Origin: Aquila chrysaetos chrysaetos
Taxonomy: Eukaryota > Chordata > Aves > Accipitriformes > Accipitridae
Length of the DNA stretch: 64,000 bases
NCBI RefSeq assembly: GCF_900496995.4
Contig: NC_044030.1
Location: 15,374,851 to 15,438,850 of the forward strand
Direction of reading: 5' to 3'
Below are positions 34,936 through 48,800 of this stretch, in pieces. Position 1 is the stretch's first letter. Each line of letters opens with the position of its first letter. The translations under genes and the position numbers were made by a program. The notes beneath the pieces are model-generated. The model saw nothing but the letters and a program-made list of their open reading frames with translations, ran no database searches and was not told where the DNA came from.

Positions 34936-36436
34936 AGCATGCATTCACTTTTCAGTGGACACGAATGTGCTCCCCAGTCTATAAGTCCCTGAAATAACTC
35001 AAATTTTATGTCAGAGGTGACATTTCCAAAATCATTAATTTAGTGAACAAAGTTCTAGTTGGTGCATCCACAATGCAGTGCAGGTTGGGTGTGCCCTAGA
35101 AATCTGTTTCCAATATAGATGACATGACCAAGTGTTTGTTGTACAGCTGGATGAGACCCTTGTGCATACACCTTCCTTTCCTTGGAAGGAAACTTAAATG
35201 CACAAGCACAGAATCAGCCAAAATATCCACTGTTTTGGATAGTGCAAAGACCAGGATTGAAGGATGCAAAACTGAACATACATTGCACATAGAATAGGCA
35301 TAGTTGCCAGTTTTCAACAGAAGATATTATCTGATGGACCAGATCTACTTCATAAATACCATTAAAACAATACGAATTAGTCACTTTTATTGACTGAATT
35401 ACTGTACCTAAATATCTAGGCTGGTTTTGAATACAGGATTAACATACATTAGCACACATTCTTTCAGTGGACTATTACATCAATAATCCACCCAAATTCA
35501 ATATTTAGATTCATATCCACATACAAATTTAATGACTAGAGATCAACTCTCTAAAACAACAGTGTTCAGTTTTTTGGTGGTCACCCAAAGGGCCTCATAA
35601 ATCCATTAATTCCCCTCCCAAGAACCTCATGAATGAACTGGGAAGAAAAGTAAAAAGAGGAAGAAATACATGCATATGGAAAGTTGACAATATATAACAG
35701 TTTCTGAAGATGGATATATGGTCACTTTATTTATTTTTTTTAATAATCCGGAGGCTTAATTACATCATTCTTAATCATAACAGCACATTACATTTTTGTA
35801 CAAAACATAATTTTATCATATCTAAATGCTAAATAATCTGTTAATTACCTTCCTTCCAGCCACCAAACAATACTGGGGAGATCTATGGGTTGTTTTTTAC
35901 AGGTGAAGTGGTCCCTCAATAATAAAAGGTTGAGTAACACTGCTTTAGAAAAGCAATTATTAGCCATGAGGACTTCTGAGAGGACAGAAGTGTTGACAAA
36001 TGTCATATTTTTCCCCAGTGTCCTCTATCCTAGGTATATAATTTGGTAAAAGATTTAATACATTTCTTGAAACTGAAGGGCATACTGAATTACCTATTCA
36101 TTTCCATTTAACCAGCATGATTAATGTATTTATTAAATTAGTTTGAATTTTAAATACTGCAGTGCAAGAGTATATTAATTAAATTTAATTAGAGTAATCT
36201 TATCTGCTACAATAGTTCTCACTCCTTCTCCCTTTATGTTTGCTTATTGAAAAACCTCTTTTGTAAAATAATGAGGAGTTTATAAGTGCTGGACTACATA
36301 CTTTTTTCCCCCTAATTTTTCTGATGCAGTCCTGTTGATTTAATTACAACAGGTGTGTCTGTCTATGCCTAGGAAAAGAATGTGATCCAACAGCAGTGGG
36401 AGCTCTCAGTCAAATGTTAAAGGCAGCTTTCAGAAA
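34936..36436. other. unique AT-rich sequence between solo LTRs
   Basis: About 1.5 kb with no gag, pol or env similarity that I can see, so the LTRs on either side are not the two ends of one provirus. No gene recognised. Confidence 0.6.
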
Positions 36437-37012
36437 TGTCCTGGTTTCAGCTGGGATAGAGTTAATTGTCTTCCTAGTAGCTGGTACGGTGCTATGTTTT
36501 GAGCTCAGTATGAGAAGAATGTTGATAACACTGATGTTTTCAGTTGTTGCTAAGTAAAGTTTAGTCTAAAGTCAAGGATTTTTCAGCTTCTCATCCCCAG
36601 CCAGCAAGAAAGCTGGAGGGGCACAAGAAGTTGGCACAGGACACAGCCAGGGCAGCTGACCCAAACTGGCCAACGGGGTATTCCATACCGTGTGACATCA
36701 CATCTAGTATAGGAACTGGGGGGAGTGGGGGCGGGGAATCGCCACTTGGGGACAAGCTGGGTGTCGGTCTGTGGGTGGTGAGCAATTGCACTGCGCATCA
36801 TTTGTATATTCCAATCCTCTTATCATTATTGCTGTCATTTTATTAGTGTTATCATTATCATTATTAGTTTTTTCTGTTCTATTAAACCATTTTTATCTCA
36901 ACCCACAAGTTTTACTTCTTTTCCCAATTTTCTCCCCCATCCCACTGGGTGAGGGGGGAGTGAGTGAGCGGCTGCGTGGTCCTTAGTTGCTGGCTGGGGT
37001 TAAACCGTGACA
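36437..37012 (+). mobile_element. solo LTR (ERVL-type)
   Basis: A 576-base LTR in sense orientation from TGTCCTGGTTTCAGCTGGG to TTAAACCGTGACA, flanked by a perfect 5-base target duplication AGAAA (36432-36436 and 37013-37017). ATTAAA is at 36881-36886; the TATA region reads TAGTATAGGAAC. It is very similar to the LTR at 28184-28773 but in the opposite orientation, 7.7 kb away. The exact duplication and high similarity suggest a fairly recent insertion. Confidence 0.96.
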
Positions 37013-37530
37013 AGAAAGTCTCACCTGACCTTGAGCCCAGAACCTGGCCAACTTATGGACCATCTCTACTTTGGTCACATCCCTTGTGTCACATCCCATG
37101 ACAGCCTCTATGCACGTGTGCAAAGAAGAAATCTCACACTGCTTATGGGAACCCAGCAGAGTGATGGACACCACGTCTTTGGTCAACCCATCCCACATGC
37201 TCTTTCAAAAGGAATCCAATACAGCTACTTCTCATGCTAAAAAAGGTAGCCAAAACCAAAACCAGGGTATGAATAAATGCCGGGTTTTGTCTGATACCCA
37301 TTTTAAATGCTTCCTGTAACAAAACTGTCAGTGGCACCCACAACAGCCATTTGATCTCTCTTGTATAAAATATTAACCTCTCATCTGGATACAGTATTAC
37401 AGAGTATTTTTTCATTTGGAAAGCAAGCACCATGGTTACCAGCCAGTGAAAGGGGAACACAGCCTCTTTCATGGTGAAGCTACCAGGGTGCTGCTACACA
37501 GAACTGGATTTTGCTCTCCTTCCCCTCCAG

Positions 37531-37667
37531 ATTTCTTCAGCAACACTGACCAAGTTGTTTCAACTGATGGTTCACAGCAACCATTGCGTCTGCCTTCTCA
37601 GTTTTCTAATGCACCATATGAATTAGCAGGGTCCCATTTTGAGCTCGAGCCAATCACTCACCTTTGA
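37531..37667 (+). CDS. candidate terminal exon, unknown gene
   Basis: Follows a strong acceptor (GCTCTCCTTCCCCTCCAG) and stays open for 45 codons to TGA at 37665-37667; the last residues read FELEPITHL. AATAAA lies at 37726-37731, about 60 bases past the stop, as in a 3' terminal exon. It starts in phase 1, the phase in which the candidate exon at 25549-25674 ends, so the two could be joined across an intron of 11.9 kb. The frame is also open upstream of the acceptor (from 37416), which weakens the argument. I do not recognise the peptide. Confidence 0.2.
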
Positions 37668-40570
37668 ACTGAAGTTAAATAGAGGTAAAGATGCTAAACA
37701 ATGTGAAAGCACTGTGAAAAGAGAAAATAAAAAAGGTCTGTGCTCTCAGACAGAGATCCTGAAATGGCTGTAACACCACCTCGCCTCACCAGGGCACTGT
37801 GAAGATAAATGGACTTCTCATCACTGAAGCACTCAGGTTCAAGGAGGAAACGAATAAATCTGTCGTCAGGGGAGCATCTGAACAACGTGTAGAAAACATG
37901 ACTTTGACCACACACTGACTGATGAGGAAAAGAACAAAATGCAGCATAGCAGCCCAGGGTTTTTTACTACCATTTGTCCTGAAGCAGCATGCAGAGTGGG
38001 TGGGGATAACACAATGCTTTAGCTTGCATTATATGCGTATGCCAAGAAAGCCACAATAAAGTTCTTCAGGCAGACTTAATTCAGAATTTTCGTAGTTTTT
38101 GAGGGTTTGATTTTGCTTCCAGATTTACATTTTAGTGTATGTACACACTGAGGTTCTCATTGCTTTTTTAAGTGTACTATATATTAAAGGCTACTTCCCG
38201 CCAATTTTCAGGCTCTGAAACATAGTTTACTTCCATTAACAGCCTTCATTGTCCCAGATCTTAAGGCAATACAGAATCAGCTTAGCCCTATCAGTGTCAT
38301 TGGAGCTGCAGCAATTTACATCTGTGAAGGATGTTACCCAAAAAACTAAGAGCTGATTGGACTTTGATGACAATACATCAATTTGCAGGATAAAAGAATC
38401 TGTCAGGTTTCAACAGAATTATTCCAAATCCCTCTTTGGTTTTCAGATAACTGACCTGTTCCTTTAATTCAGTCACTTTGAATAAATCAAACCATTTGGC
38501 ACATGAATGGTTTATTTTTCAGGTCAACAATTTTTGCGGGGGGTGGGCTTGAAGTAGTAATATTTTAAGTAAAAAATAATTTGAAATATCAAGTCTTAAG
38601 AAAAGAAGAGGATTAAAAATAAGATGTAGACAAAAGCAGCTGTATTGTTCTATATTATTAATAATATACCTTACATTACTATTTGTCAGGATCTCAATTA
38701 TGTATTATGAGACTCATCTCTTCCATTTGGAGATAAAACAGGTTACAAATACTGGTGGGAAATACATGACTTTTTAAGTATTTGTGCTGACTTTGTATAA
38801 GTCACTATCCAAGCACGTCAGTTTTTCCATCTGTTCAATACGTTCAACAATCCTTTGCACATTTATAATAACATCTGAGATCCACAGCTGATATTTTACT
38901 GTATAAGACCAAAGTTGTACTACTGCTGACAAGCTTGATGTAAGTGGGAGATTTTGTGTGTGTGTGAGATCCTACCAAGGTTTTTCTCTTGTTCAGAGAA
39001 TTATTTTTTTAATAAAAAAAAAGTGTTTTAACAAAACTAATAATGTTTATATTAATGACATCAAGAGAGGAAGTGTAGACAAAATTTCCCACAGAGCTGC
39101 ACACACAATAACCTTCTACTGTTACCACCCTTTGTGTAGCAGTTTTATATGAGTTATTTATTTTAAATACCTTTCTTTCAATACCTTTGTTTATACATTT
39201 TAAGCAACAAACTGCATGCTGACTCTCAGTAGTTTGTTTCAAATGCAAATACACATGTTGTAGATGTTTTGTCTTAAATAATAGTTGGTAAATCACATTT
39301 GCTGGTTTCCTAGAATTAAACAAAATAAGGTGTTGTAGACATATGGGTAATGGAAGACTTAACAGACTAGTGTGCCTGAAAGATTGTTTATTTTCCAGCT
39401 CCATCAGGTGGGCTAAGAAAACTTACTATATTGCCCTACAAACTGTGACACACTGCAAAATATTAGTTTCATGTCGAAGACACAGTGACAAACTGCACAA
39501 ACTGAGTATCAACTAGATTAAATAACTACTTCTTTGTTTGTTTTCTTTCTCCAAAATTGTGGCAGTTAATTAAGGTTTCAGACAAACAAACAAACCATTA
39601 ATGTCATCACAGGCATGTTCACACACATGGACACACACGCGCTCGTGCCCTTCTAAATGCAGCTTACTTGCCATCCTACCTACTACTGTCCAGCCACAGG
39701 TTGCCTCTCATTCATCATGTCCATTTTTTCTTTCTACTCTGTTCTTCTGTGAGGATGCTAATAATCTTTCTATTTGGTTTGCTCCATTTTCAAGCATCTT
39801 TCTACTTCTGCACAAACCAGTATTTTCTTTAGTGATTGAAGCCTAAATGTCACCAGCAGCACCTCTCTCCTGGGAATAGAGCAGGGTTAACTTTTCTAAG
39901 CAATGCGTAGAGCCCTGCTTTATTTATTCTCTGTAGTAAAGGTCTAAAGAGCAGAAGTCCTATGATAATTCTACATTTTTTAAGTAACAGAAGTAAACAA
40001 AACCAGATTTTCTCAAGGTTCCAGGTTGCATATAACAAAATGTGGTCTCTTACTTCAACTAAGCAATATTTTATTTTGAGCAGTCCCATTCACACCTAAA
40101 GGAGTTCTGTACAAAGTAAGACATGCTTCTCAGCATAAGAACAAAATCTATTTCCTGATGGAAAATACTGTTATATAACACCTGACATGATTCCTCACAT
40201 ACTCTTCAAGTTTGCAAATCTGAGGCTACATCTTTCTTGCACCTAGAATCTGTCAGATCAGCTTTTCTTTCACCTTTGCTAGCTATGCCCTAGGGTGTTT
40301 GGCTGTGCTGTGGGGAAATCCTTGTTGCCAGAAACAGAATTCCTTTCCTGCCTCTACTCTTCCTGCTTTGTAAAAAAAAGAGAAAAAAAGAAATTATGAA
40401 CAGCCAACATAAATAATAATCTTGAGCAGGTTCTGAACTAGTCTTCTACAATTTTTTGTTATTCAGTGCTAACCAGTGGGGGAGAAAAATAGCTCATGGG
40501 TTTTAATCTGCCATATCAGTCATGCCATTAAGTTTTTTTGTACCAAGAGTACTAATGAGATGCAGCAATT

Positions 40571-40629
40571 AAAAAAAAAAAAAAAAAAAGAAAGAAAGAA
40601 AGAAAGAAAAGAGAGAGAGAAAAAAAAGC
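40571..40629 (+). repeat. A19-(AAAG)n-(GA)n purine microsatellite
   Basis: Nineteen A, then about five AAAG units, then GAGAGAGA and a short A run. Simple repeat without a recognised element in front of it. Confidence 0.93.
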
Positions 40630-43600
40630 GCTTTCTTCTCATCTCTCACAGATCCTTGTGGGCTGCGGGAAAAGTACAGCATAGTATTTGTGAACTTGCT
40701 ATTGCCCATAAGGAATAATAGTGTTTCTTCAAATATTCAGAGGCACACAAAGAAAACCTGTAAACATTCAACCAAGCAGAGATGGCCAAAATTCCCCAAA
40801 ACTCTTAAAAATAAATAAAATCTATATAAAATCACAAATATTAACTAAATATTAACTTACTTCTGAGACAAGTTGTATGGTCCCAAAATTTGTGTCAAAT
40901 ACATAAATTAAAAGTTTTGTTTTCTCTAGGATTTATAAACTACAAACAGGTAACCAACAAAGGTTAACATCAGCTCTGGTATCCCAGAATGCATTATCTA
41001 TTGCTGCTGAGGGAAAGCACATAAATGTGTAAGTCAAAGGAGGATAGATATGAATGCAAAAATAAGCTTGCATACCATTAACTTCCTCATCCCCACTCCT
41101 ACTTCTCATTTCAACAAGAAGCAAATTTGTCCTGCCTTTGTGCCATATTACAGGGTTTTCTCTACTTCAGGGGGTGAGAAAATATGCATGCCTAACTTCC
41201 AAGCCAATAGACCGTGTCTAACTTGTCAGCTTCAGAAATTGGAGAGAAGCCACAGCACTCCAATGGGAAAGTGTTGCTCATCTATATGACAACAGAGACA
41301 CAGAAGGTAACAGCTAGTTGGCAGCAGGGCAAGAACTTTGGGGGCTAAACTCCCTGAAAGTCCACATTTCACTGAATATCTATCAAAACCCTTTTTCTGA
41401 ATTTGAGTTACATTTCCACTATTGCAGTTATTTCACTAGCATCTATGGTTGCTAATTACTATGTAAACTTTCATGTTTTCTACACATAGACAGTGATGTA
41501 TCATTATCTTCTTTGTTTCAATTGTCTTGTGTTTCAGTGAGTCTGGGGTTTCAGCATCTCTTGCATTTCGTAGCAAGTAACAGCTGAAACTGTCATTTGA
41601 CTACTTGTAGAAGTTTAAAAGCAGTTGATTCTGCCCAAAATTCTACCAGTAAAAACAAATTAATTTCTGCATGTCATTCAAAACCTAGTGGAGCCCCCAA
41701 ATCCCCAACAGTGTTTGAAACCTCAGGTTCACTCAGATCTTCAAATAAACACCTTATAAACTGGTCCAAGTTCTTGAAACCTCCATGTATAATTTTAGCA
41801 ACTGTGGGGACAGGACAGCACCATGGCTCAAATTTTGGGACACACAGTTACTTGAGACTTGAGACTTCCATGCACAAACTGGAACCAAGTGTGTCTTCTC
41901 TCTTCACATTGTGAAGTCCTGCGGGCATGGATCTGCAGACACATCTACCTAGCAAAACAGATCTCCACATGTGGGTTGTAGGTGTTGTTATCTTATACAA
42001 GATATGCTGTATCCACCTCTCTCTCTCAGAAGGGCCTAAGGAGCTACCTTTCTCTTACAGGAATGGAGAGCATATATTCAGCTTCATATGGTAATGCATG
42101 AGCTTCTGTTATCTAAGGACCTGAATGATAATATAGTTTTCCTGTGCATGCCCTGTCTAATAATAAGCTAAATAAACACATCCTGCTGAGTGAAAGGATT
42201 TCTTCCATAAGGATTACAGGACATCCTCAGACTTGAAAACCAATGCAAAAAGTGGAAAAAGAGTGGTGCAAATCTGAAAATCTACAGCTATCTGCTGTGA
42301 AATATACCCCCAGGAATGCTTGGAAATGTTACAATTACATTCCTTCCATTCCTTTTTACCAATACTACTTATTTTAAAGGGCAACCTGAATCACTTGTTA
42401 AGTCCTATGTTCAAAAATCCCACACACTTGATTGCAGCTGGCCACTGTGAGAGTCATGTAATATTCAGAGCAGACCAGGAAATCATAACACTTCAGTTGT
42501 ATCATCCCACGAAATGGATGATGGAGGTGTAGATTGCAAGAAGCTGGTTTTTTTTCGAATCAGGATATATAGCCACTAAGGTCAGATGGAGACTTCTCTC
42601 ACCCAAGATGCAATATGATACTGTGCCATCGTGTTTTGTGAGCAAACATAAAACATCCAGAGATAGGGATTAATTTAAATTGCTGTGATTTCTGTCAGTA
42701 ATTTTCAATTTTATTCTGATATGAATCTTTCAAGAGCCCCTCACTGCAACTGAGCAGGCATGCTTCCAAATGCTTCTCAAGCCAGTGTGTTTGAATCACT
42801 AGTCTGTAACAGTGACCCTGGGGCAAGAGGTAATAAGTTGGTCTGTTGCTTTCATTTTATGTCACACCAAAACTCAAGCTTTGAAAGTCTCTTGGTGGTG
42901 ATGGTGAACTTTATTTCCCCCACCTGCCCCCAGTTTATTAACACAGGGAAATATTGAGGTGCTGACATCCCACTATTAAAAAAGCAGAATGATGGTGTCA
43001 GAATGATTTATTTCTAATGGGTTTCTGACATCTTCCTCTGTGTTAAGGCAGCTCTCACACAAGAGAACATGACAGTCATTTTGGTGTATCCCTTATAATG
43101 TGTATTATTAATAGACCTTCAGTTTATTGATTTCCCAGATAGATAATCATTCCTGAGTGGCTACATAATGCTGTCTGAGGTGAATAGTAGATGGCACTAA
43201 GGATTACTGGGCAAGTTATAGCAAGCCAAAGGATGTGGCATAAAGAAGCTCTGGCTGATGATATAAATGTATTCAAGAGGCTAAAGCTGTCAAACCCCAA
43301 ATGTCATATGATTAATTACTCTATTATACTTGTATGGAGAGCAAAAATAGAAAAGAAAACTTGGGGAGGAAAGGTGAGAAAAACCAAAATTGTGCAAAAC
43401 GATTTACATACATTGTCTTCCATCTTTGCATGCATCATGGCTTACACTAACTTAAAAAAATGTTTTAATTAAAGCTGGATGCAAAGACAATATCTAAACT
43501 CTTAAATACACTGTTCCAGGTACGCAGCTATCAGAAATACACATCAACATACAGAAATGTATAATCTGACTTATTACCCGCCTTTGCTCTTTTTCCAGAG

Positions 43601-46600
43601 ATACCTTTATCCCAAGCTGATTCATGAAGGACAGGCTTTCAAGGAATTGCACTGTATGTTACACTAGTGTCATCACAGAAGTTCACTGTTGTCTTTGAAC
43701 AGTATGTGAAACACAAAGTTTACTTAATTTAACAGGTGACAGCAGAAGCAAGACTGGTATGTGCAAGTAGTCCTTGAAAGAAAAGAATTCGAGAGATTGT
43801 TACCACTGATTTTTATTGCTACTAATTCTATGGTTAAAAGCATCTAAATTCTTAAATAAACTTTAGGATTTTTAAAGAAGCAAGCTGGCATTCCAGAAAG
43901 AGTAAAACTATCCTATCCTCTAGACATTAAGGCATTGACTGGATGTCATACTTATTTTGGTAGTAGAGACACAGAAAGGAGGCATACAAGTCACTTTGGA
44001 GGTTAGCTATATTGTGAGCCCAGCTTCTCTCCCAGGGTTCACCATACTGTGTATTTTTTAAAACCTAGAACTCTATGAAATATGATTCATTTTGACTTGT
44101 TGAAAAAGACTTTTGATTGAGAAAAAACATACTAAAACTCAGGAAACATAGTGGGGGAACCTGTTTTGTTATTTACATTTCTAACTTCTGAACTTCAGCT
44201 GAAAGCCAAGTCAGTATCATTAGAAGTTGTTATAATCTGAGAGTGAAAACCGAATTGCTGGTGCCAAGCCAGCTCCTACACAAATATCTGTTGTACAAAA
44301 AGTAATATCAGGAGCTCTATCTGTTTAGCTGGCATAAATCAGCCTAAGTTTATTTTTAAGTCAGTGCAGCTATGCTGATTAACACCAGCTGTAGATCTGG
44401 CAGAGGCACTCCGAAGATGAATGAGAAATGAACTAAACTCCTGCTCCAAGGACAGTCTTTGCATTGATGTAGAAGTTTGCATTACTGCTGTTTTCTGGGT
44501 AATCTTTGAATAAAGTCACCAGATCTCTGATTCAGTTTGACTAGGGCTGCGTGGCACAGAAGGTAGCTATGAGCAAGGTGCCCACCACATATTAACCAAC
44601 CCTGTCGCCCTACCTCTGACGACATTACTCTTACATGTGCCAGTGAAAGATGTAGCCCATTTCTATTAAAATTAATTGAAGTTAGCTAAAAAAAAAAAAG
44701 TTGCTACACCAGGTAGAAATTAATTTGTTTACTGAATGAAATAATAGGCTGCAGGAAGGCCAACATGTAAGATTCTGTTTTTTAGTATAGATGAAAACTA
44801 ATAATGGTTAAAAATAGCTGATATTTTCCAGCTTTTGCAAGCAGCTTTAAGACTTTTTTTGCATATAGGAAAATGTGGGTACATGTTTTCCAGAGGATCA
44901 GAAAAATGTGGGTTCATGTTTGCTATAGTACAACAGCGAAGGACTGTAACATGTTAATCAGCTATTCAGAAAACAAGAAGTCTTGCATTCAGAAATGAAA
45001 GTCATTTGTTCACTCATTCCTGGTTTTCCTTTGGAGTCTTTAGCATGCAAACATCCCACTGCACAGCAAGTTTAAATGTCAGAACTGATTTCACATCGTT
45101 TCCAGGGTCTTGTGTCAATGTCATATAGCCCCTATGGGATTGGACTCACAGATAGAGGTAACCCTACGCTACAATACCTTTCCACAGTTAGCTAAAGCTT
45201 TAGAGTGGCTCCAAGCCTTTTCTTCTAATTCTGTTTTCTATTTCTCCCAAGTGTACATATATTTCTGTAATACACAGCATTTCACTCTACTGAGTTCTTA
45301 ATAAATTTTGATCTCTAGCTGTGAGAGAAATGAGTCTACCAGAAATCCAAGAGTCCCTGAGATATATTTCACTGCATAATCAGAAAGAATATGATGGAAA
45401 ATATAGTATAAACTTTCCTTAAGAGAAATACCTTAAGAGAGTTAATCATACCCTGTAGAAATACCACCAGACTCTGATCAGTCTGTGTAGGTGCAAGTAT
45501 TTTTTGAGACTCAATCTGCTAGATATGTTAATCTATTTAGCTTCAGTGAATCTACCTAGTTAAATTACCTGATATCATCCCAATTGGATGTGTAAGGGAC
45601 ACAGCACTGGGCCTTCACAAAATGTGATATTCTAGTTCTCTGCTTTAGATTTATACACACCTTGAAAAGAGGTAATGACTTCAGCACTGAATAATCACCT
45701 GTGACTTAGAGACTGCACACATTAGCCGTTATTCACCAACTGAATGTATATACAGTCTCACTCTCCTAGCAATACTTAAAAAGATGCTAAACTTAGAACT
45801 GTAATCACAGTAATTTAAACCAGACTATGTATTCTAGTTACGTTAATGAAACATAAAATCAGTTCCTGTAATTTCACCATAAACTACTGAAAAGTCTGGA
45901 GCAAAACCAGAAAATGCAAGAAATTTGAGGGTTTCTGTAAAATACTGTTGCTTCTACATTTTCCCAAATAACTTCTATATTCCAGGAGAGTACTGGGGTG
46001 TGGTGGTGTAGCAATGTGTTTGTAAAAATGCAGACTACTTGTGCAGTTTTGAGGGAACAATTGCCACATCAAATGAAATGCAGAAGACCCTTTGTGTCAT
46101 TTCATCAGTCTTTCTGCCCTTGTGGTTGCTAACATTAGGTAGCTCTTCAGGCAACTCTTGTTAACCCCTGCTTAAGAGCACACACTGCTGGCATGTGGAG
46201 AGGCATTCCAAGACTACAGCTGCCTGCAGTAGCTGGGAATACCTTTTTATTGTCACTCAACAACAGTTAGGTTATTCTGGTTATTCATGATATCCTTGGG
46301 GTCAGGCAGCTCTGTCCATTTAAGAAGAAAAGATTATTTTCGCCTCCTACTTCCTATCCCATTGTAGCACCAACTCTTTTTTCTACCTTCTGCAATGAAA
46401 AGACCACCAAATCACATATGACTTTTGGAGGAGACCTGAAATCAACAGGCTCAGAAGGGTTACCAAAAGCTCTACCTAGGGGGTATGAAACTGTACAAGC
46501 AAATGCAAGCAAATATATTTAGTTTGTTGATATTCACTGTTTACAAAAAAGTATTGGAATAGATTCAACACTTGATCACAGTCTTGGACCAAAGGGTGCT

Positions 46601-48229
46601 TCTTAGCTCTGACCCAGCAATATTCTCCTTTTTACAGACATTAAAGACATGAGTTTCCCAGCTTGATGCTCTTTCATGGGTATTTGCTGATCATAATAAC
46701 TTACACCTTTAACACAGCAATTAGTTCCTACTTCCCATTGTCACTTGTAAAAATGGGGTCTGAACAGCAGTCCAGATTTAAAATAAAATTAGTTCTCATA
46801 GCAAATGTGAGAAAATCATAATTTAGACATCAAGAAATGCTTTCAGAAGTGCTAGTCAACATCTGTAGTCTGCTGAACACCTTAAAAATTTTTCACCAAG
46901 AGCATCATATGCTTTTGACCTTTTGATCTGATTTTACCACTGTACAACTATAAGAATAACAAGAAGGTGTGCAAATCAAACTCCAAACAGTATATAACAA
47001 GCAGCCTGGATGTCAACTTCAAATGTGCATTAGAGGCATGTTTTGTGGAGAACTATTCCAAACCACAAGGAGAAGCAGTCTTGCCCATTAGGATGTGTAA
47101 TTTAAAAATACCATATACGTGTTGAGAAAAGTGCAAATAATTTTCACTTTACATGTGGGAAAGCTATACACAGACTGAATAAAAATTTTGGCCTAGGTCT
47201 CTCACCTCTTCCCATTCTGCTGACTTGACTGGTGCACCACTCCAATGCTGCCAGTTGTACTGAACCAGTGCAAGGAAAGAATTTGATCCAAGACCTGGAA
47301 GCAAGAAGACAGGTATTCTAGGAACCAGTGAGTTCATTGTTCAGAGAGAAAAGACCAAACAACACACACCCAGGAGGTTTTCTAGCTGACTTAGGACCCC
47401 ATTAAGGTTACTCAGGCTAAATGTGAAAGCAATGTGAAAGAAATAGTTTTGTAAAGTTAATAAATGAATTGCATAATTACTTCAATGTGCAATATTTTCC
47501 TCCCCCAAAACTTGAAAAAAAATTCATGTGTGCATGAATCTTCCTTTCTCTGAAGGAATTCACAAAAAATCAAGATGATGTGTGACGTGTAAAGATCAGA
47601 TTTCATTGTAGTTTTCAGGAACAGTTCAATTCCATTCATTTAGGCACTTACAAAGACATTCTTAAAATTTTACAGCATATTATAAAATTTGTTTCTTTTA
47701 CAATAGGTGTATACTTCATTTACTGTCACTGATGTTATAATGAAAATATCAGAACTAAAATTAAAAATAATCTATTTGCAGTAGACTCACTGTCTTGGAG
47801 TATTTGAAAGGTGTTATTTGAATGCTTAACTATCACAGACCATACCTAGGAAAAAAGTAAGTTATTTCATAATGGCTATCCTTCCTGGGTTTTTGTTTGT
47901 TTTGTTTTGTTTTCTCTTTTAGATGTTCCTCATACCCTTTTCATAGTTCCATCTTGTATATAAATAAAGACCAAACAAAACCTGGAGAGGTCACTGTAGT
48001 GCAGAGATTTTAACAGAGGATATTCTACCCCAGGAAGTGTTCAAAGTTTTTAGTTCTCCTTTATACTGTTTTTTATTCTCCTTCCTATATGGTAAACTTC
48101 AGTATACCTCTGAGACTTTCTGTACCAGAAAGCAGTCTGACTACGCTCCACACTCAGATAACACACTGCAAAGTCTCTGCTCTCCCTTCTCACTTTTAAA
48201 TTTAGGTGATGCCAGCTGACCTTTATATT

Positions 48230-48800
48230 CACAGGATCACAGAATGGCTCCTCTGAATACCAAGTAGTTCAGCTCACTGCTCAGTCATAAGCAGGTTGCC
48301 CAGGACTGTGTCCAGTTGGGCTTTTAATTTCTCCAAGGATGGAGACTCCACAATCTCTCTGGGCAACCTGTCCCACTGTCTGGCCACTTTCACAGTAGAA
48401 ATGTTTTTTTCTTGTATTCAGATGGAGTTTAGTGTATTTTATTTTCTGCCCATTGTCACTGAGAACCACAGGAAAGAGCCTGGTTCCATCTTCTTTGCAC
48501 TCTCCCTTTAGGTATTTACACACATTGATAATATGCCACCTAAGCCTTCTCTTCTCCAGGCTGAACAGTGCCAGGTCACTCAGCTTCTCATCATAGAAGA
48601 GATGCTCTTATCCTTTCATCATCTTCATGGCCCTTCCATGGACTCCTCTCCAGTAAATCCATATGTTTGTACTGGGCAGCCCAGAGCTGGACACAGCACC
48701 CCAGATGTGTTTATCAGTGCTAAATAGAAGAAAAGATCACCTCCCTTGACCTGCTGACAATGGTCCTACTAATGCAGGCCAGGAGTCTGTATTACCTGGT
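48230..48800 (-). mobile_element. CR1 LINE, diverged 3' part
   Basis: Antisense CR1 of about 570 bases. The plus strand starts with TTCACAGGATCACAGAATGG, then AAGGATGGAGACTCCACAA, CTCTCTGGGCAACCTG, CTTCTCTTCCAGGCTGAACA-like and GCTGGACACAGCACCCCAG, which are consecutive blocks of the 3' UTR and ORF2 C-terminus. The coding part is full of stops and frame changes. It belongs to an older CR1 subfamily than the one at 18394. The left edge keeps only a decayed tail; the right edge is a 5' truncation. Confidence 0.92.

Larger units (their letters stand above)
37013..48229. other. unique AT-rich sequence, one weak exon
   Basis: More than 11 kb with no mobile element I recognise. Apart from the candidate terminal exon at 37531-37667 and a purine microsatellite near 40.6 kb, I see only chance frames, the longest being 131 codons on the minus strand at 39009-39404, with no recognised similarity. 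Confidence 0.5.

Noticed and set aside
34216..37012. The two plus-strand LTRs as the ends of one provirus
   Set aside because: Each has its own target duplication (GGCAT/AGCAT and AGAAA/AGAAA), they differ in sequence, and the 1.5 kb between them shows no retroviral coding sequence.
37143..37472. 109-codon minus-strand frame with hydrophobic segments
   Set aside because: No similarity or splice support; hydrophobic residues follow from the T-rich composition.
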